Shown piece after piece: positions 7,619-15,419 of a DNA stretch of 42,903 bases; within the stretch, counting starts at the first letter, position 1; every line of letters starts with the position of its first letter. The DNA comes from Oscillospiraceae bacterium. Lineage in GTDB: Bacteria > Bacillota > Clostridia > Oscillospirales > Ruminococcaceae. A program made the translations under genes and the position numbers. The notes under the pieces are model-generated. The model did not search any database. It saw only the letters and a program-made list of their open reading frames with translations, and was not told where the DNA came from. The stretch is from the NCBI GenBank assembly GCA_017460835.1, contig JAFUAD010000022.1:1-42903 (forward strand), given 5' to 3'.

Positions 7619-8443
7619 TCAGACGCAGATTACGACCAGTGCGGTATAATTATCCTGATGCGGGTCGGCATGCGCAAAAATCATGCCCTCTAAATCGCGG
7701 CACATCTGCTGCGGCGAGCTCTGGCTCAGCACCGCAGCGATTTCATCCTCCGTGAGCACGCCGCCGACGCCGTCCGTACAGGCGAGCAGCACATCCCCCC
7801 GTTCCAGCGGATACGGGCGGACATTGCGGTCGATATCCGTGATGCCGTGCATGCCGAGATACTGTGAGAGCATGGCGGCCTCCGGGTCATCCCGGCAGAC
7901 CTCCGGCTCAAAGATATGGCTGCGGATGCACTCCAGATAGCGCTCGTGGCAGATATTCTGCTCACGGTTCAGCCGAAGCAGACAGCCGTTCCGCATCAGG
8001 TAGAGAAAGCTGTCGCCGACGCTTGCGAAATAGAGCTGATCCCGGTAAATGATCCCGAGTGCAGCCGTGCTGCCGCCCTCGCCCTCAAGCTGTGCCTTGA
8101 TCGCCTCGGAGGCATTCACGACGCTCTGCTCAAGCTGATCGGGGATATCCCCGTTCAGGTCCAGCGCATTGAATGCCATGCGGAAATATTCGACAGCGGT
8201 ATTGCTTGCCAGCCCGCCGCCGCGCATCCCGCCCATGCCGTCGCAGACTGCAAAGAGCAGCCCTTTTTCGCGGTACAGTGCGGGATCGAGTGAATTGCAT
8301 GTGGTAAAGGAATCCTCCTGAAGCTCCCGTGTACCGATCCCCTGGAGATTGGCGAGCAGGTAGCAGAGGCCCTCGCTCTGCTGCCATTCCGGCGCCTGTG
8401 TGACCTCCCTGCGGTTCCTGTTTTTCCTGCGAAACAAGCCCAT
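7619..8443 (-). CDS. Second PP2C-like serine/threonine phosphatase
   Basis: From ATG 8443 (MGLFRRKNR) the product is 274 residues, beginning 4 nt after the FHA gene ends. A longer frame from 8497 would overlap that gene heavily. The PP2C fold is shown by QEDSF (the NED-type motif), VCDGMGGMRGGGLAS, FASVGDSFLYLMRNG, ACTDGVGG and DNYTALVV. Metal-binding Asp residues are present. The N-terminus is basic (RRKNRNRREV) with no membrane span. It differs enough from the phosphatase at 5454-6179 that the two probably have different substrates, for example kinase versus FHA adaptor (inference). Confidence 0.87.
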   Translation of the reverse strand: MGLFRRKNRNRREVTQAPEWQQSEGLCYLLANLQGIGTRELQEDSFTTCNSLDPALYREKGLLFAVCDGMGGMRGGGLASNTAVEYFRMAFNALDLNGDIPDQLEQSVVNASEAIKAQLEGEGGSTAALGIIYRDQLYFASVGDSFLYLMRNGCLLRLNREQNICHERYLECIRSHIFEPEVCRDDPEAAMLSQYLGMHGITDIDRNVRPYPLERGDVLLACTDGVGGVLTEDEIAAVLSQSSPQQMCRDLEGMIFAHADPHQDNYTALVVICV

Positions 8444-8447
8444 CGGA

Positions 8448-9443
8448 TCAGCCCTGCTTTTCTTCGCTGCTGTCCCATGTGAAGTGCTCGCCGACAAACG
8501 GGACGAACATCAGCTTCAGCCCGCCCATTTCGATGATATCGTAGGGCTCGAGCTTTGTCGGGACATAGACCGGCGCATCCTTGAGGTATACGGTGCCGCC
8601 GTCGCCGGGGATCAGATGAAATTCGCCGTGCTTCTGATCGTAACCGATGCGTGCATGATTTTCACGGGAGATCGCGGGATCGTTTTTGATGCATACATCC
8701 ATTCGTTCGCTTCTGCCGATCGTGTTGATCTTGGCGAGCAGGCGGAAGTCCCTGCCCTTTTCGCCGCCCTCGGTGCATACGAGCCAGCCGACGACCGGCT
8801 CGCAGCCGCCGCGCCGCTGAAAGACGCCGACGGTCTTGCCGATGCCGTCATCCGAAGGCCTGCGCAGCCCCATCGGCGCGACGGTCTTGCCGATTCCGGT
8901 ATCGGGTGCTGTGACCGAAACAGGCGCCGCTGTCCTGCCGATCGGATCGGGCTGAGAAGGCGGAATCATCGCGCCCGGTGCCGTTGTCCTGCCGATTGCA
9001 CTGAACGGGATCGTCGTCGAGGGCTGCGCCATACCCGGAGCGGGCGGCGGTGTCATTGGCTGTGCCATACCCGGAGGGGGCGGCGCCATAGTGCGCGGTA
9101 TGCCCGGAGCCGCAGGCGGTGTCATATTCGGTGCCGCGCCCGGAGCCGCAGGCGGTGTCATACCCGGAGCGGCCGGCGGCGTCATGGTTCGCGGGAAACC
9201 CGCAGCCTGAGGCGGCACCATACCCGGAGCAGGCGGCGGCGCCATGGTTCGCGGTATGCCCGCAGCCTGAGGCGGCGTCATTCTCAGCGTCGTGCCGGGC
9301 GTCTGAGGGGGCGCCGGCGGCTGTGCCGCGCCCGGAGCCGGCATGCCGAAGTTAATGAGCGTCGTGCCGCTCACGCAATAGGGGCAGCTTTGATACTGTT
9401 CCGTGTCGTAAAGGTGGCCTTTTCCGCATTCCTGAATTGCCAT
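8448..9443 (-). CDS. Zinc-ribbon / proline-rich / FHA adaptor protein
   Basis: The 331-residue cytoplasmic protein has three parts. Residues 1-25 form a zinc-ribbon-like knuckle (Cys6, His10, Cys20, Cys23). Residues 35-210 are low-complexity Pro/Ala/Gly/Met with repeats of the type PRTMAPPPAPGM, followed by four copies of IG[R/K]T (Thr153, Thr171, Thr187, Thr204). Residues 231-316 form an FHA domain (TIGRSE, ISRENH) that binds phosphothreonine. The spaced threonines look like kinase targets and the FHA like their reader, so it could self-associate or dock on partners once phosphorylated (inference). It lies 20 nt downstream of the kinase gene. Confidence 0.88.
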   Translation of the reverse strand: MAIQECGKGHLYDTEQYQSCPYCVSGTTLINFGMPAPGAAQPPAPPQTPGTTLRMTPPQAAGIPRTMAPPPAPGMVPPQAAGFPRTMTPPAAPGMTPPAAPGAAPNMTPPAAPGIPRTMAPPPPGMAQPMTPPPAPGMAQPSTTIPFSAIGRTTAPGAMIPPSQPDPIGRTAAPVSVTAPDTGIGKTVAPMGLRRPSDDGIGKTVGVFQRRGGCEPVVGWLVCTEGGEKGRDFRLLAKINTIGRSERMDVCIKNDPAISRENHARIGYDQKHGEFHLIPGDGGTVYLKDAPVYVPTKLEPYDIIEMGGLKLMFVPFVGEHFTWDSSEEKQG

Positions 9444-9463
9444 TGTGCAAATCCTCCCCCTGA

Positions 9464-11830
9464 TCAGTCTTCCAGTTGTCCCTGATCGTCAATGTCAAAA
9501 TATTTTGCGATATAGTCTCCGTCCTCATCCTTTTCCAGATTGTTGACGCGGATGCTTTCCCTGCTGCTGAAGAATGCGATATTGATATCCTTGACATCAT
9601 CCAGCAGCTTTTCCGTCGAATTTTCCTGCGTGTCGGGATTGACATAGGTATGATACAGCTTGGTCGCGCCGGTTCCCCGGTTTTCGGTCACAAAGAAAAT
9701 ATTGTTGCGTCCGTAATTCAGGCTGCTGATATATTCTCCGCTTGCAACATACTCGCTGATATCAATTTCGAGCGTCTTCTCCGTGACCTCTCCGAACGTG
9801 TCATCCGCCGGCGACACGAGCAGCGTGTACTGGCTGTTCGACGGATCGCTGTACGCGCAGCAGAAGACCGAGCTGTCCACGATCGGGAATGAGAAGGTGC
9901 CTGCGCCGCTCACAAAGCCGATGCCGGTTGCATTGAGTTTATTTTCCGGAATGCGGAAGACGGTATCTCTGCCGGTGCTGTCCTCGCCGGTCAGATACAG
10001 CCAGCCCTCGTTAAAGGTATAGTTGCTGCTTGCGCTGATGGGAACCTTGCTGATTTCCGCTCCGGTTCTGGAGATGCAGTGGAGCGCGCCGGTCGATTTC
10101 CGGTAGATAAAGTAGTAGGACGGTGTAATATCCATCCGCTCGATATCGCTGTATTCGCTCAGGATCCGCTCCGATTCCTCCGTGCTGAGATCCATGCGGT
10201 ATGCGCTGTGATCCTTCAGATAATAAAGCGAATTGTCAAATGCGATCAGATTGGAAAATTCGGCATTGATGTCACTCAGGAGAACCGACTGCTCATCTCC
10301 GTCAATCACAACCAGCGCATGATATGAGAGCGTGCTGTAATATTCCTTTCCGTCATAATAGAACGTATGTCCGCGGTTCACGGTATTTGCCGGATTTCCG
10401 TAGCATGTATATTCCGCGCCCGCCGATGTGGAGGTCTCGTAGCGCGCCGATGTGGTGGTGGTCGCCTGCGATGTGGTGGTGAGGGTCGTCGTGGAGGTCG
10501 TTGTCAGCTTGAGTGAGGTCGTCGTTCTCGCTGCGGATTCCTCCGAGCTCTCCTCCGACGAGGATTCCAGCGTAACGTTGCGCTGATCGTCCTGCTTATC
10601 CTTTCCCGTAAAGAACAGGATGCCGCCGACCGCTGCCGCGACGCATGCCGCCGCGCCTGCGATGATGCCGATTTTCTTGCCCGCGCCCTTCTTCTTTTCC
10701 GGAGCCGCCGGAGCGGGATATCCGTATGCAGAGGGAGCAGTCGGGGGAGCCGGCGGAACCGGTGCTGCCGGAGCCGGAGCCGCTGCCGGCGCAGAATAGC
10801 CGTATGCCGGGGGTGCTGCCGGTGCTGCGGGCGCTGCCGGAGTCACAGAACGGGTCATGCTCTGCATGTCCCGGCCTGCCGTGCTCTGTCCCGCAGAAGA
10901 AGCAGGACCGCTTGCGCCGAAATCCACCTTGAATGCGGGCGGCGCCGATCTGCTCGGATCGTTTTGCAGTACCGCCTTGAATTCCGCCATGCTTGCATAG
11001 CGGTCGGAGGGCTGCACGTTCATTGCCTTGAGCAGTGCCTCCTCCTGATAGGACGTGATCTGCACACCCAGCGTGCTCGGCGGAACCAGCTCGTCCTCGT
11101 CCATACGCTCGATGGAATCGGGCGGTCTCCTGCCGGTAATGGCATAATAAAAGGTAGCACCGAGGCTGTAAATATCCGTAAAGGGGCCCTGCTTGCCGCG
11201 GCGGGTATACTGCTCCTTCGGCGCAAAGCCGTGCTTTAGGATGACATCCAGACTGCGGCTCTTATCGCCGAGGCTGTACCGCGCCGAGCCGAAGTCAAGC
11301 AGCTTGACCTTGCCGTCTCTCGTGATATAGATGTTATCCGGCGTCACGTCGCGGTGAACGATGCCCTTGCTGTGTACGGCGCCGAGCGCATCCATCATCG
11401 GAATCAGGATCCGCTCAGCCTCAGCGACGCTGATCTTGCCGCCGCGCTGCTGCAAATAGATATCGAACGCGGTGCCGTCAACATACTCCATGACAAAGTA
11501 CGCCGTTCCGTTTTCCTCAAAATAGCTGTAAATGCGGACAATATTCTCGTTTCCGATAAATTCGGCAAGGGTTTTTGCCTCCTGAAGAAAGCTCTCCTTG
11601 CCGTATTCATAGTTTTCGCTCCGCTCGCCGGGATACGAGATGATCGTCGTTCCCTCACGGTAAGCGAGCGTATCGGGAAAGAACTCCTTGATCGCGACTG
11701 TCGTGCCGGTTCTGTGCTCCCGTGCGCGGTAGGTGATGCCGAATCCGCCCTGCCCGAGCACCTTTTCGATGATATACTGCCCCGCCAGTACGGAACCCGG
11801 CCGGAGAGCGAGTGGGTATGATCCATCCAT
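9464..11830 (-). CDS. Transmembrane serine/threonine protein kinase with extracytoplasmic sensor
   Basis: First gene of the operon, 788 residues. The kinase domain (about 14-290) has a Gly loop (LGQGGFGITY), ATP-binding Lys48 (VAIKEF), catalytic loop HRDVTPDNIY (Asp161, Asn166) and DFG (179-181), so it looks active. HRDVTPDN replaces the commoner HRDLKPEN, a form seen in many bacterial kinases. An Ala/Pro-rich juxtamembrane linker (about 295-378), one transmembrane helix (386-408) and a Thr/Ser-rich stalk (about 430-470) follow. The outer part (475-788) is beta-rich with repeated YYL, FYY and LYY strands, resembling a propeller-like sensor. No PASTA repeats occur. It is likely to phosphorylate the FHA proteins. 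AAGGA lies 10 nt before the start. Confidence 0.92.
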   Translation of the reverse strand: MDGSYPLALRPGSVLAGQYIIEKVLGQGGFGITYRAREHRTGTTVAIKEFFPDTLAYREGTTIISYPGERSENYEYGKESFLQEAKTLAEFIGNENIVRIYSYFEENGTAYFVMEYVDGTAFDIYLQQRGGKISVAEAERILIPMMDALGAVHSKGIVHRDVTPDNIYITRDGKVKLLDFGSARYSLGDKSRSLDVILKHGFAPKEQYTRRGKQGPFTDIYSLGATFYYAITGRRPPDSIERMDEDELVPPSTLGVQITSYQEEALLKAMNVQPSDRYASMAEFKAVLQNDPSRSAPPAFKVDFGASGPASSAGQSTAGRDMQSMTRSVTPAAPAAPAAPPAYGYSAPAAAPAPAAPVPPAPPTAPSAYGYPAPAAPEKKKGAGKKIGIIAGAAACVAAAVGGILFFTGKDKQDDQRNVTLESSSEESSEESAARTTTSLKLTTTSTTTLTTTSQATTTTSARYETSTSAGAEYTCYGNPANTVNRGHTFYYDGKEYYSTLSYHALVVIDGDEQSVLLSDINAEFSNLIAFDNSLYYLKDHSAYRMDLSTEESERILSEYSDIERMDITPSYYFIYRKSTGALHCISRTGAEISKVPISASSNYTFNEGWLYLTGEDSTGRDTVFRIPENKLNATGIGFVSGAGTFSFPIVDSSVFCCAYSDPSNSQYTLLVSPADDTFGEVTEKTLEIDISEYVASGEYISSLNYGRNNIFFVTENRGTGATKLYHTYVNPDTQENSTEKLLDDVKDINIAFFSSRESIRVNNLEKDEDGDYIAKYFDIDDQGQLED

Positions 11831-11936
11831 AGCAGCTTTTTCCTTTCCGAATCGTTACAATACCGTCATGCTTTCCGAATCCTGTGCATAATATCAGCAC
11901 CTTCGGCTTTATCCGCAGACATAGAAAGCTGATTTG

Positions 11937-11965
11937 ATTATATCATATTTATTTGAATAGCGCAA
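11937..11965 (-). promoter_or_regulatory. Sigma-A promoter of the kinase operon
   Basis: On the minus strand TTGCGC (11960-11965) and TATAAT (11937-11942) are 17 bp apart. Transcription would start near 11930 and give a leader of about 100 nt before the kinase ATG. Confidence 0.65.
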
Positions 11966-12203
11966 GCGCCACAGCCATATTTTGTAAAATATGTCAGTAT
12001 CGCAGGCTGAAATTGTATACTTTCACCATGATTGACCGTGTGATATAGGCAGAATGACGGTTCGCTTCCGTGATCTGCTTCCGGCTCCGCATGCATAATC
12101 CCGCAGGGCGGTGCATACCGTGCGCCGACACGGCGCGTCAACGGAAACTGATTCGGAATTGCAATTCTAATCTTCATGCGAACATCACGGAAGCAGTGAA
12201 ATC
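11966..12203. other. Intergenic region without a recognisable gene
   Basis: No ORF here has a ribosome binding site, and no further strong promoter or structured element was recognised. Confidence 0.5.
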
Positions 12204-12236
12204 AAGAGGGCGCCCTGATGCGCAGGACGCCCTCTT
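12204..12236 (-). terminator. Hairpin terminator downstream of the GH5 gene
   Basis: AAGAGGGCG (12204-12212) pairs perfectly with CGCCCTCTT (12228-12236). It sits 15 nt past the GH5 stop codon. U tracts on either side are short, so efficiency is uncertain. Confidence 0.65.
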
Positions 12237-12251
12237 TCTGTGATGATTCGG

Positions 12252-13889
12252 TTACTGTCTGAGAAGTCTCCGCTTCAGCAGCGTCAGGTCAACGGCATTG
12301 ATCTTGTGATCCCCGTTCAGATCGGCGGCTTCCGGGTCGGTGAGATTACCGGCACCGAGCAGCCATTTTTGCAGCATGACTGCATCCGCCGCGGACACAT
12401 TGCCGTCCCGGTTGATATCTCCGCCGGATGCCTGACTGCCGGCTGCCGTGAATGTGATCCTGTCAACATTGAATCCGCCCTGCTGTGCATACAGCTTCAG
12501 ATCGGAGTCGCCGGCAGGAAGCTCCAGCGTCACCTTGAACTGCTGCCAGTTCTGCCAGCCGCCGGTCGCCGGGATATTGAGCGTGCCGAGCGTATTGCCG
12601 CCGCAGGAGAATGCGATCTGTCCGCCGCCGCTTTCGGATGCGGCATCCAGCGTCAGCTCATATTTCATTGCCTGCGGCACAGAGATCGAATAGCTCATCC
12701 AGTCGCCGGATTCAATATATCCGACATTCTTTCCGCCCTGTGCGCAGTCCTCCAGCTCCACGCCGCTCATGGAGGTATAGCTTTCCGCCTCCAGTACGGT
12801 ACTGCCGGAGCCCGACAGCGCAAGCCGTTCCCGGTTCTGCGTCTGCGGATCGGGCTCTGTTGTCTGCGGGTCGGGGTCGGTGCCGCTCTTCGGAACCGTG
12901 CGCCATACTGCGGTCTCAGCATGTGCATTCAGGATCTTTTTGAGGTAGTTGCCGGCTTCTGTCAGCGAGCTGCCGTCTCCGCCGAAAATACTGGAGCCCT
13001 CAGCCTTGCTGCTGATCGCCCAGTTGCACCACGAGAGCTTGTTGGAATCCATCCAAGAAAGCCACTGCTCTGACGAGCCGACATTGACGGAGCCGTCGCC
13101 GTCTGCATTGACCGTTCCCCATTCGGATACAAAGACTGCGACATTTTTGTTGAGTGCCGCATCGCCCTTTCCGCGGAGATCGCCGCCGTGCGTGCCGGCA
13201 TAAAAATGCAGAACATATGCAACATTGCTGTCATTGATCGGATCATATGCGGCCTGATCGACATCCTGCGACCATGTCGGAGTGCCGACGAGAATCAGAT
13301 TGTCCGAGTATTTGCGGATCTCCGGAATCACCTGCTCGGCATAGCCCTTCACGGTAGACCAGGAGACCTGTGTCGGTTCATTGTAAAGCTCAAAGATCAC
13401 ATTGTCATATTGTCCGTAATCACGCGCGATCTCGGAGAAAAAGCTCTTTGCTGCATTCGGGTTATTGTGCGCGCCGTGCGAATGCCAGTCCACGATCACA
13501 TAGATATCCTTTGCGATCGCCGCATCCATGACGGAGCGCAGCGCGCCGACATCACCGCCGCTGTAGATCGAGCCCTGATCGTCTACACCGAGCGAGCAGC
13601 GCAGAATCTCACACTTGAATTCATTCACCATACGGTCAACGGTGCCGCTGTTCCAGTACTGCCCCTGCCAGTTGCTCCAGAAAAAGCTCATGCCCTTGAC
13701 CTGCACCGGTTCCGAGTATGAGGAACCGATGATCCTGTTCCCGCTTGCCTGAAGCTGACCGTAATAGCTGACCGGCCCGCTCTCTGCTGCTGAAACCTCC
13801 GCGCACTCGGGTACAAACAAGACCTGCGGAAGGAGTACGGCTGACATCACAAATGCGCAGACGGTACTCAACGCTTTTTGAATTTTCAT
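12252..13889 (-). CDS. Secreted GH5 endoglucanase with CBM6-like module and C-terminal type I dockerin
   Basis: Start 13889 has AGGGG 8 nt upstream. The 545-residue protein has a signal peptide (1-34), a GH5 catalytic domain (about 40-325) with acid/base Glu171 (ELYNEP) and nucleophile Glu256 (FVSEWGT), a Pro/Thr linker (about 335-355), a CBM6-like module (365-482, LEAESYTSMSGVELED start) and a dockerin (489-545). Both dockerin calcium loops are visible (DINRDGNVSAAD, DLNGDHKINAVD). It would cut internal beta-1,4-glucan bonds and attach to a scaffoldin cohesin outside the cell. The GH5 sequence resembles the EgZ-like cellulase subfamily. Substrate (cellulose, mixed-linkage glucan) is inferred from family. 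Confidence 0.93.
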   Translation of the reverse strand: MKIQKALSTVCAFVMSAVLLPQVLFVPECAEVSAAESGPVSYYGQLQASGNRIIGSSYSEPVQVKGMSFFWSNWQGQYWNSGTVDRMVNEFKCEILRCSLGVDDQGSIYSGGDVGALRSVMDAAIAKDIYVIVDWHSHGAHNNPNAAKSFFSEIARDYGQYDNVIFELYNEPTQVSWSTVKGYAEQVIPEIRKYSDNLILVGTPTWSQDVDQAAYDPINDSNVAYVLHFYAGTHGGDLRGKGDAALNKNVAVFVSEWGTVNADGDGSVNVGSSEQWLSWMDSNKLSWCNWAISSKAEGSSIFGGDGSSLTEAGNYLKKILNAHAETAVWRTVPKSGTDPDPQTTEPDPQTQNRERLALSGSGSTVLEAESYTSMSGVELEDCAQGGKNVGYIESGDWMSYSISVPQAMKYELTLDAASESGGGQIAFSCGGNTLGTLNIPATGGWQNWQQFKVTLELPAGDSDLKLYAQQGGFNVDRITFTAAGSQASGGDINRDGNVSAADAVMLQKWLLGAGNLTDPEAADLNGDHKINAVDLTLLKRRLLRQ

Positions 13890-13923
13890 GATTCTTTCCC
13901 CTCTCAAAAAAATATAACGATTT

Positions 13924-13947
13924 ACGCATTTTATAATTATAATGCGT
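13924..13947. promoter_or_regulatory. Inverted repeat upstream of the GH5 gene (operator candidate)
   Basis: ACGCATT (13924-13930) and AATGCGT (13941-13947) are perfect inverted arms around an AT-rich centre containing ATAATTAT. The site lies 35-58 bp upstream of the GH5 start, in the untranslated leader or near a secondary -10. It could bind a dimeric regulator; no regulator is identified. Confidence 0.4.
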
Positions 13948-14063
13948 TAATCACCGTGTCATGCACATCAGCCCCGTTTTGTCTCTGTTTGCCTTATCCG
14001 GACTGATTCCGAAGCGTTCCCCTCTCTGACCGCGAATCGAAAAAGCATGGCTTCCTATTTCGT

Positions 14064-14092
14064 ATTATAACATTTTTGCGGCGGTTAGACAA
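14064..14092 (-). promoter_or_regulatory. Sigma-A promoter for the GH5 gene
   Basis: On the minus strand TTGTCT (14087-14092) and TATAAT (14064-14069) are 17 bp apart. This leaves a leader of about 165 nt before the GH5 start. The rest of the 13890-14338 interval holds no gene. Confidence 0.65.
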
Positions 14093-14338
14093 GTCAAATC
14101 TATCATTTAATGGAAGTTTGTTGCTGCGCATAAAAATATTCAACAAATTGCAAACCGAACCGTGCAACCGTCCACAAAAATCAGAGCAATTCTGATCTGC
14201 CGCAAGGATAATCCGAAGGCTCAGGCCGGTTTGCATACAGCCGGTTCCGGCATACTGTATTTATCAGTGATTCCTGAAACATATTTTCCCGTTATGATGC
14301 ATACATCTGTATCAAAACCGAATGCAGGGGTGATACAG

Positions 14339-15082
14339 ATGAAACCGTTTATCAGAAAAATCACGCGGAGCGGGCTGTGCATGCTGGGTGCCGCAGCAAT
14401 CTGTGTGCTCGGTGTCCGCACGGCGCTGATGCGCTCACAGGCCAATGAGCCCGATGCCGTCGCAGCCTCGGCGGGCGCCGCGGCGCCGGTCATCGTGCTG
14501 GACGCCGGACACGGCGGCATCGACGGCGGCTGCTCGAGTGCGGAGGGCGTGCCGGAGAAAGGGATCAACCTGAATATTGTGCTGGATCTGCGGGAGCTGC
14601 TGCAAATGTCCGGCTACGAGGTCATCCTGACACGCGACAGCGACCGCTCGATTCACGACAAGGGGATCGAGGGCATCGCGAACCAGAAAAGCTCGGACAT
14701 GGATAACCGCCTCGCGATCCTGAATGCGCCGGAGAACGCGGTCTGCATTTCCGTTCACCAGAATCAGTTTACGGACCCGAAATACAGCGGCGCACAGATG
14801 TTTTACTCGGAGACCGACAGCCGGAGCGAGAGCCTTGCGCAGATGATGCAGACGCAGTTCCGGGAGCAGCTTCAGCCGGAGAATACGCGGGAGATCAAGC
14901 GCTGCGGCAAGGAGCTGTTCCTGTGCTATTACTGCCATCACCCGATGGTGATGGCGGAATGCGGGTTCCTGTCCAATCCCGGCGAGGCGGCGCTGCTGAG
15001 CTCCGAGGATTACCAGCGGCAGGTCGCATTCACGATCTATGCGGCACTGCAGCAGTGGCTCGCAGCGGGCGGGAATATGTGA
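14339..15082 (+). CDS. N-acetylmuramoyl-L-alanine amidase (Amidase_3, CwlD-like)
   Basis: Start 14339 is set by AGGGG 8 nt upstream; an ORF open from 14162 lacks a site. The 247-residue enzyme has an N-terminal membrane anchor or uncleaved signal (about 10-30) and a zinc amidase domain. Zinc ligands are His58 (DAGHGG), Glu73 and His140 (SVHQNQF), and catalytic Glu207 sits in AECGFLSNP. It would cleave the amide bond between N-acetylmuramate and L-alanine of peptidoglycan. Size and lack of wall-binding repeats resemble CwlD, which acts in spore cortex maturation; a general wall role is equally possible. TATGAT at 14292-14297 may be its -10. It is monocistronic. Confidence 0.9.
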   Translation: MKPFIRKITRSGLCMLGAAAICVLGVRTALMRSQANEPDAVAASAGAAAPVIVLDAGHGGIDGGCSSAEGVPEKGINLNIVLDLRELLQMSGYEVILTRDSDRSIHDKGIEGIANQKSSDMDNRLAILNAPENAVCISVHQNQFTDPKYSGAQMFYSETDSRSESLAQMMQTQFREQLQPENTREIKRCGKELFLCYYCHHPMVMAECGFLSNPGEAALLSSEDYQRQVAFTIYAALQQWLAAGGNM

Positions 15083-15122
15083 AAACCCAGCATTTGCATT
15101 GTTTTCTTCCATTATTTTTGCA

Positions 15123-15151
15123 TTGCAATCTCTCTGCGGTTCTGTTATAAT
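15123..15151 (+). promoter_or_regulatory. Sigma-A promoter of the small Cys-rich peptide unit
   Basis: TTGCAA (15123-15128) and TATAAT (15146-15151) are 17 bp apart. Predicted transcription starts near 15158, right at a hairpin (CCCACA 15160-15165, loop AGGGG, TGTGGG 15171-15176) that would cap the RNA 5' end. Confidence 0.7.
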
Positions 15152-15204
15152 AGTATCATCCCACAAGGGGTGTGGGAAATACACAGAAAAGGCAGGTCAT
15201 CAAA

Positions 15205-15270
15205 ATGTGCTGTTCCCGTTTCTTTCAGGCTCTCTGTGAAATGCTGAAGGCATTTGGCTGCGGATGCTGA
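15205..15270 (+). CDS. 21-residue cysteine-rich peptide (small ORF)
   Basis: ATG at 15205 opens a 21-codon frame ending TGA at 15268-15270. The peptide begins MCCSRFF and ends AFGCGC, with Cys at positions 2, 3, 11, 19 and 21 around a short amphipathic stretch (RFFQALCEMLKAF). It has no signal peptide. AGGCAGGT, a moderate ribosome binding site, lies about 8 nt upstream. The frame sits alone between its own promoter (15123-15151) and a strong terminator (15295-15337), supporting a dedicated transcript. It could be a metal-binding, membrane-active or signalling peptide, or the RNA itself may be the product. No family was recognised. Confidence 0.5.
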   Translation: MCCSRFFQALCEMLKAFGCGC

Positions 15271-15294
15271 GTCTGACCGCAACAACATCCTTTC

Positions 15295-15337
15295 AAAAAG
15301 ACCGTCTGCCGGCTTTCCTGTCGGCAGGCGGCCTTTT
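15295..15337 (+). terminator. Strong intrinsic terminator after the small peptide
   Basis: CCGTCTGCCG (15302-15311) pairs with CGGCAGGCGG (15322-15331, one G-T pair). Outer AAAAAG/CTTTTT complementarity makes it usable in both directions, with a T5 run on the plus strand. Confidence 0.85.
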
Positions 15338-15390
15338 TGCGTATTTCACAAATCAGGTTCAAATTGTCCATATAATCTTCATAATTTCAA

Positions 15391-15419
15391 TTGTTTCCGC
15401 GGGAAAGGTGTGATATGAT
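15391..15419 (+). promoter_or_regulatory. Promoter of the GH10/GH43 gene
   Basis: TTGTTT (15391-15396) and TATGAT (15414-15419) are 17 bp apart, 246 bp upstream of the xylanase start. Confidence 0.55.

Noticed and set aside
8400-9485. Plus-strand ORF of 361 codons
   Set aside because: It is antisense to the FHA adaptor; its Arg-rich repeats are the complement of the Pro/Ala-rich linker.
5454-11830. Type VI or type VII secretion locus
   Set aside because: Kinase, FHA and PP2C genes occur in such loci, but no structural secretion genes, WXG100 proteins or FtsK-like ATPase are present in the window.
11938-12177. Minus-strand ORF of 79 codons upstream of the kinase operon
   Set aside because: It runs through the kinase promoter, has no ribosome binding site and no recognisable features.
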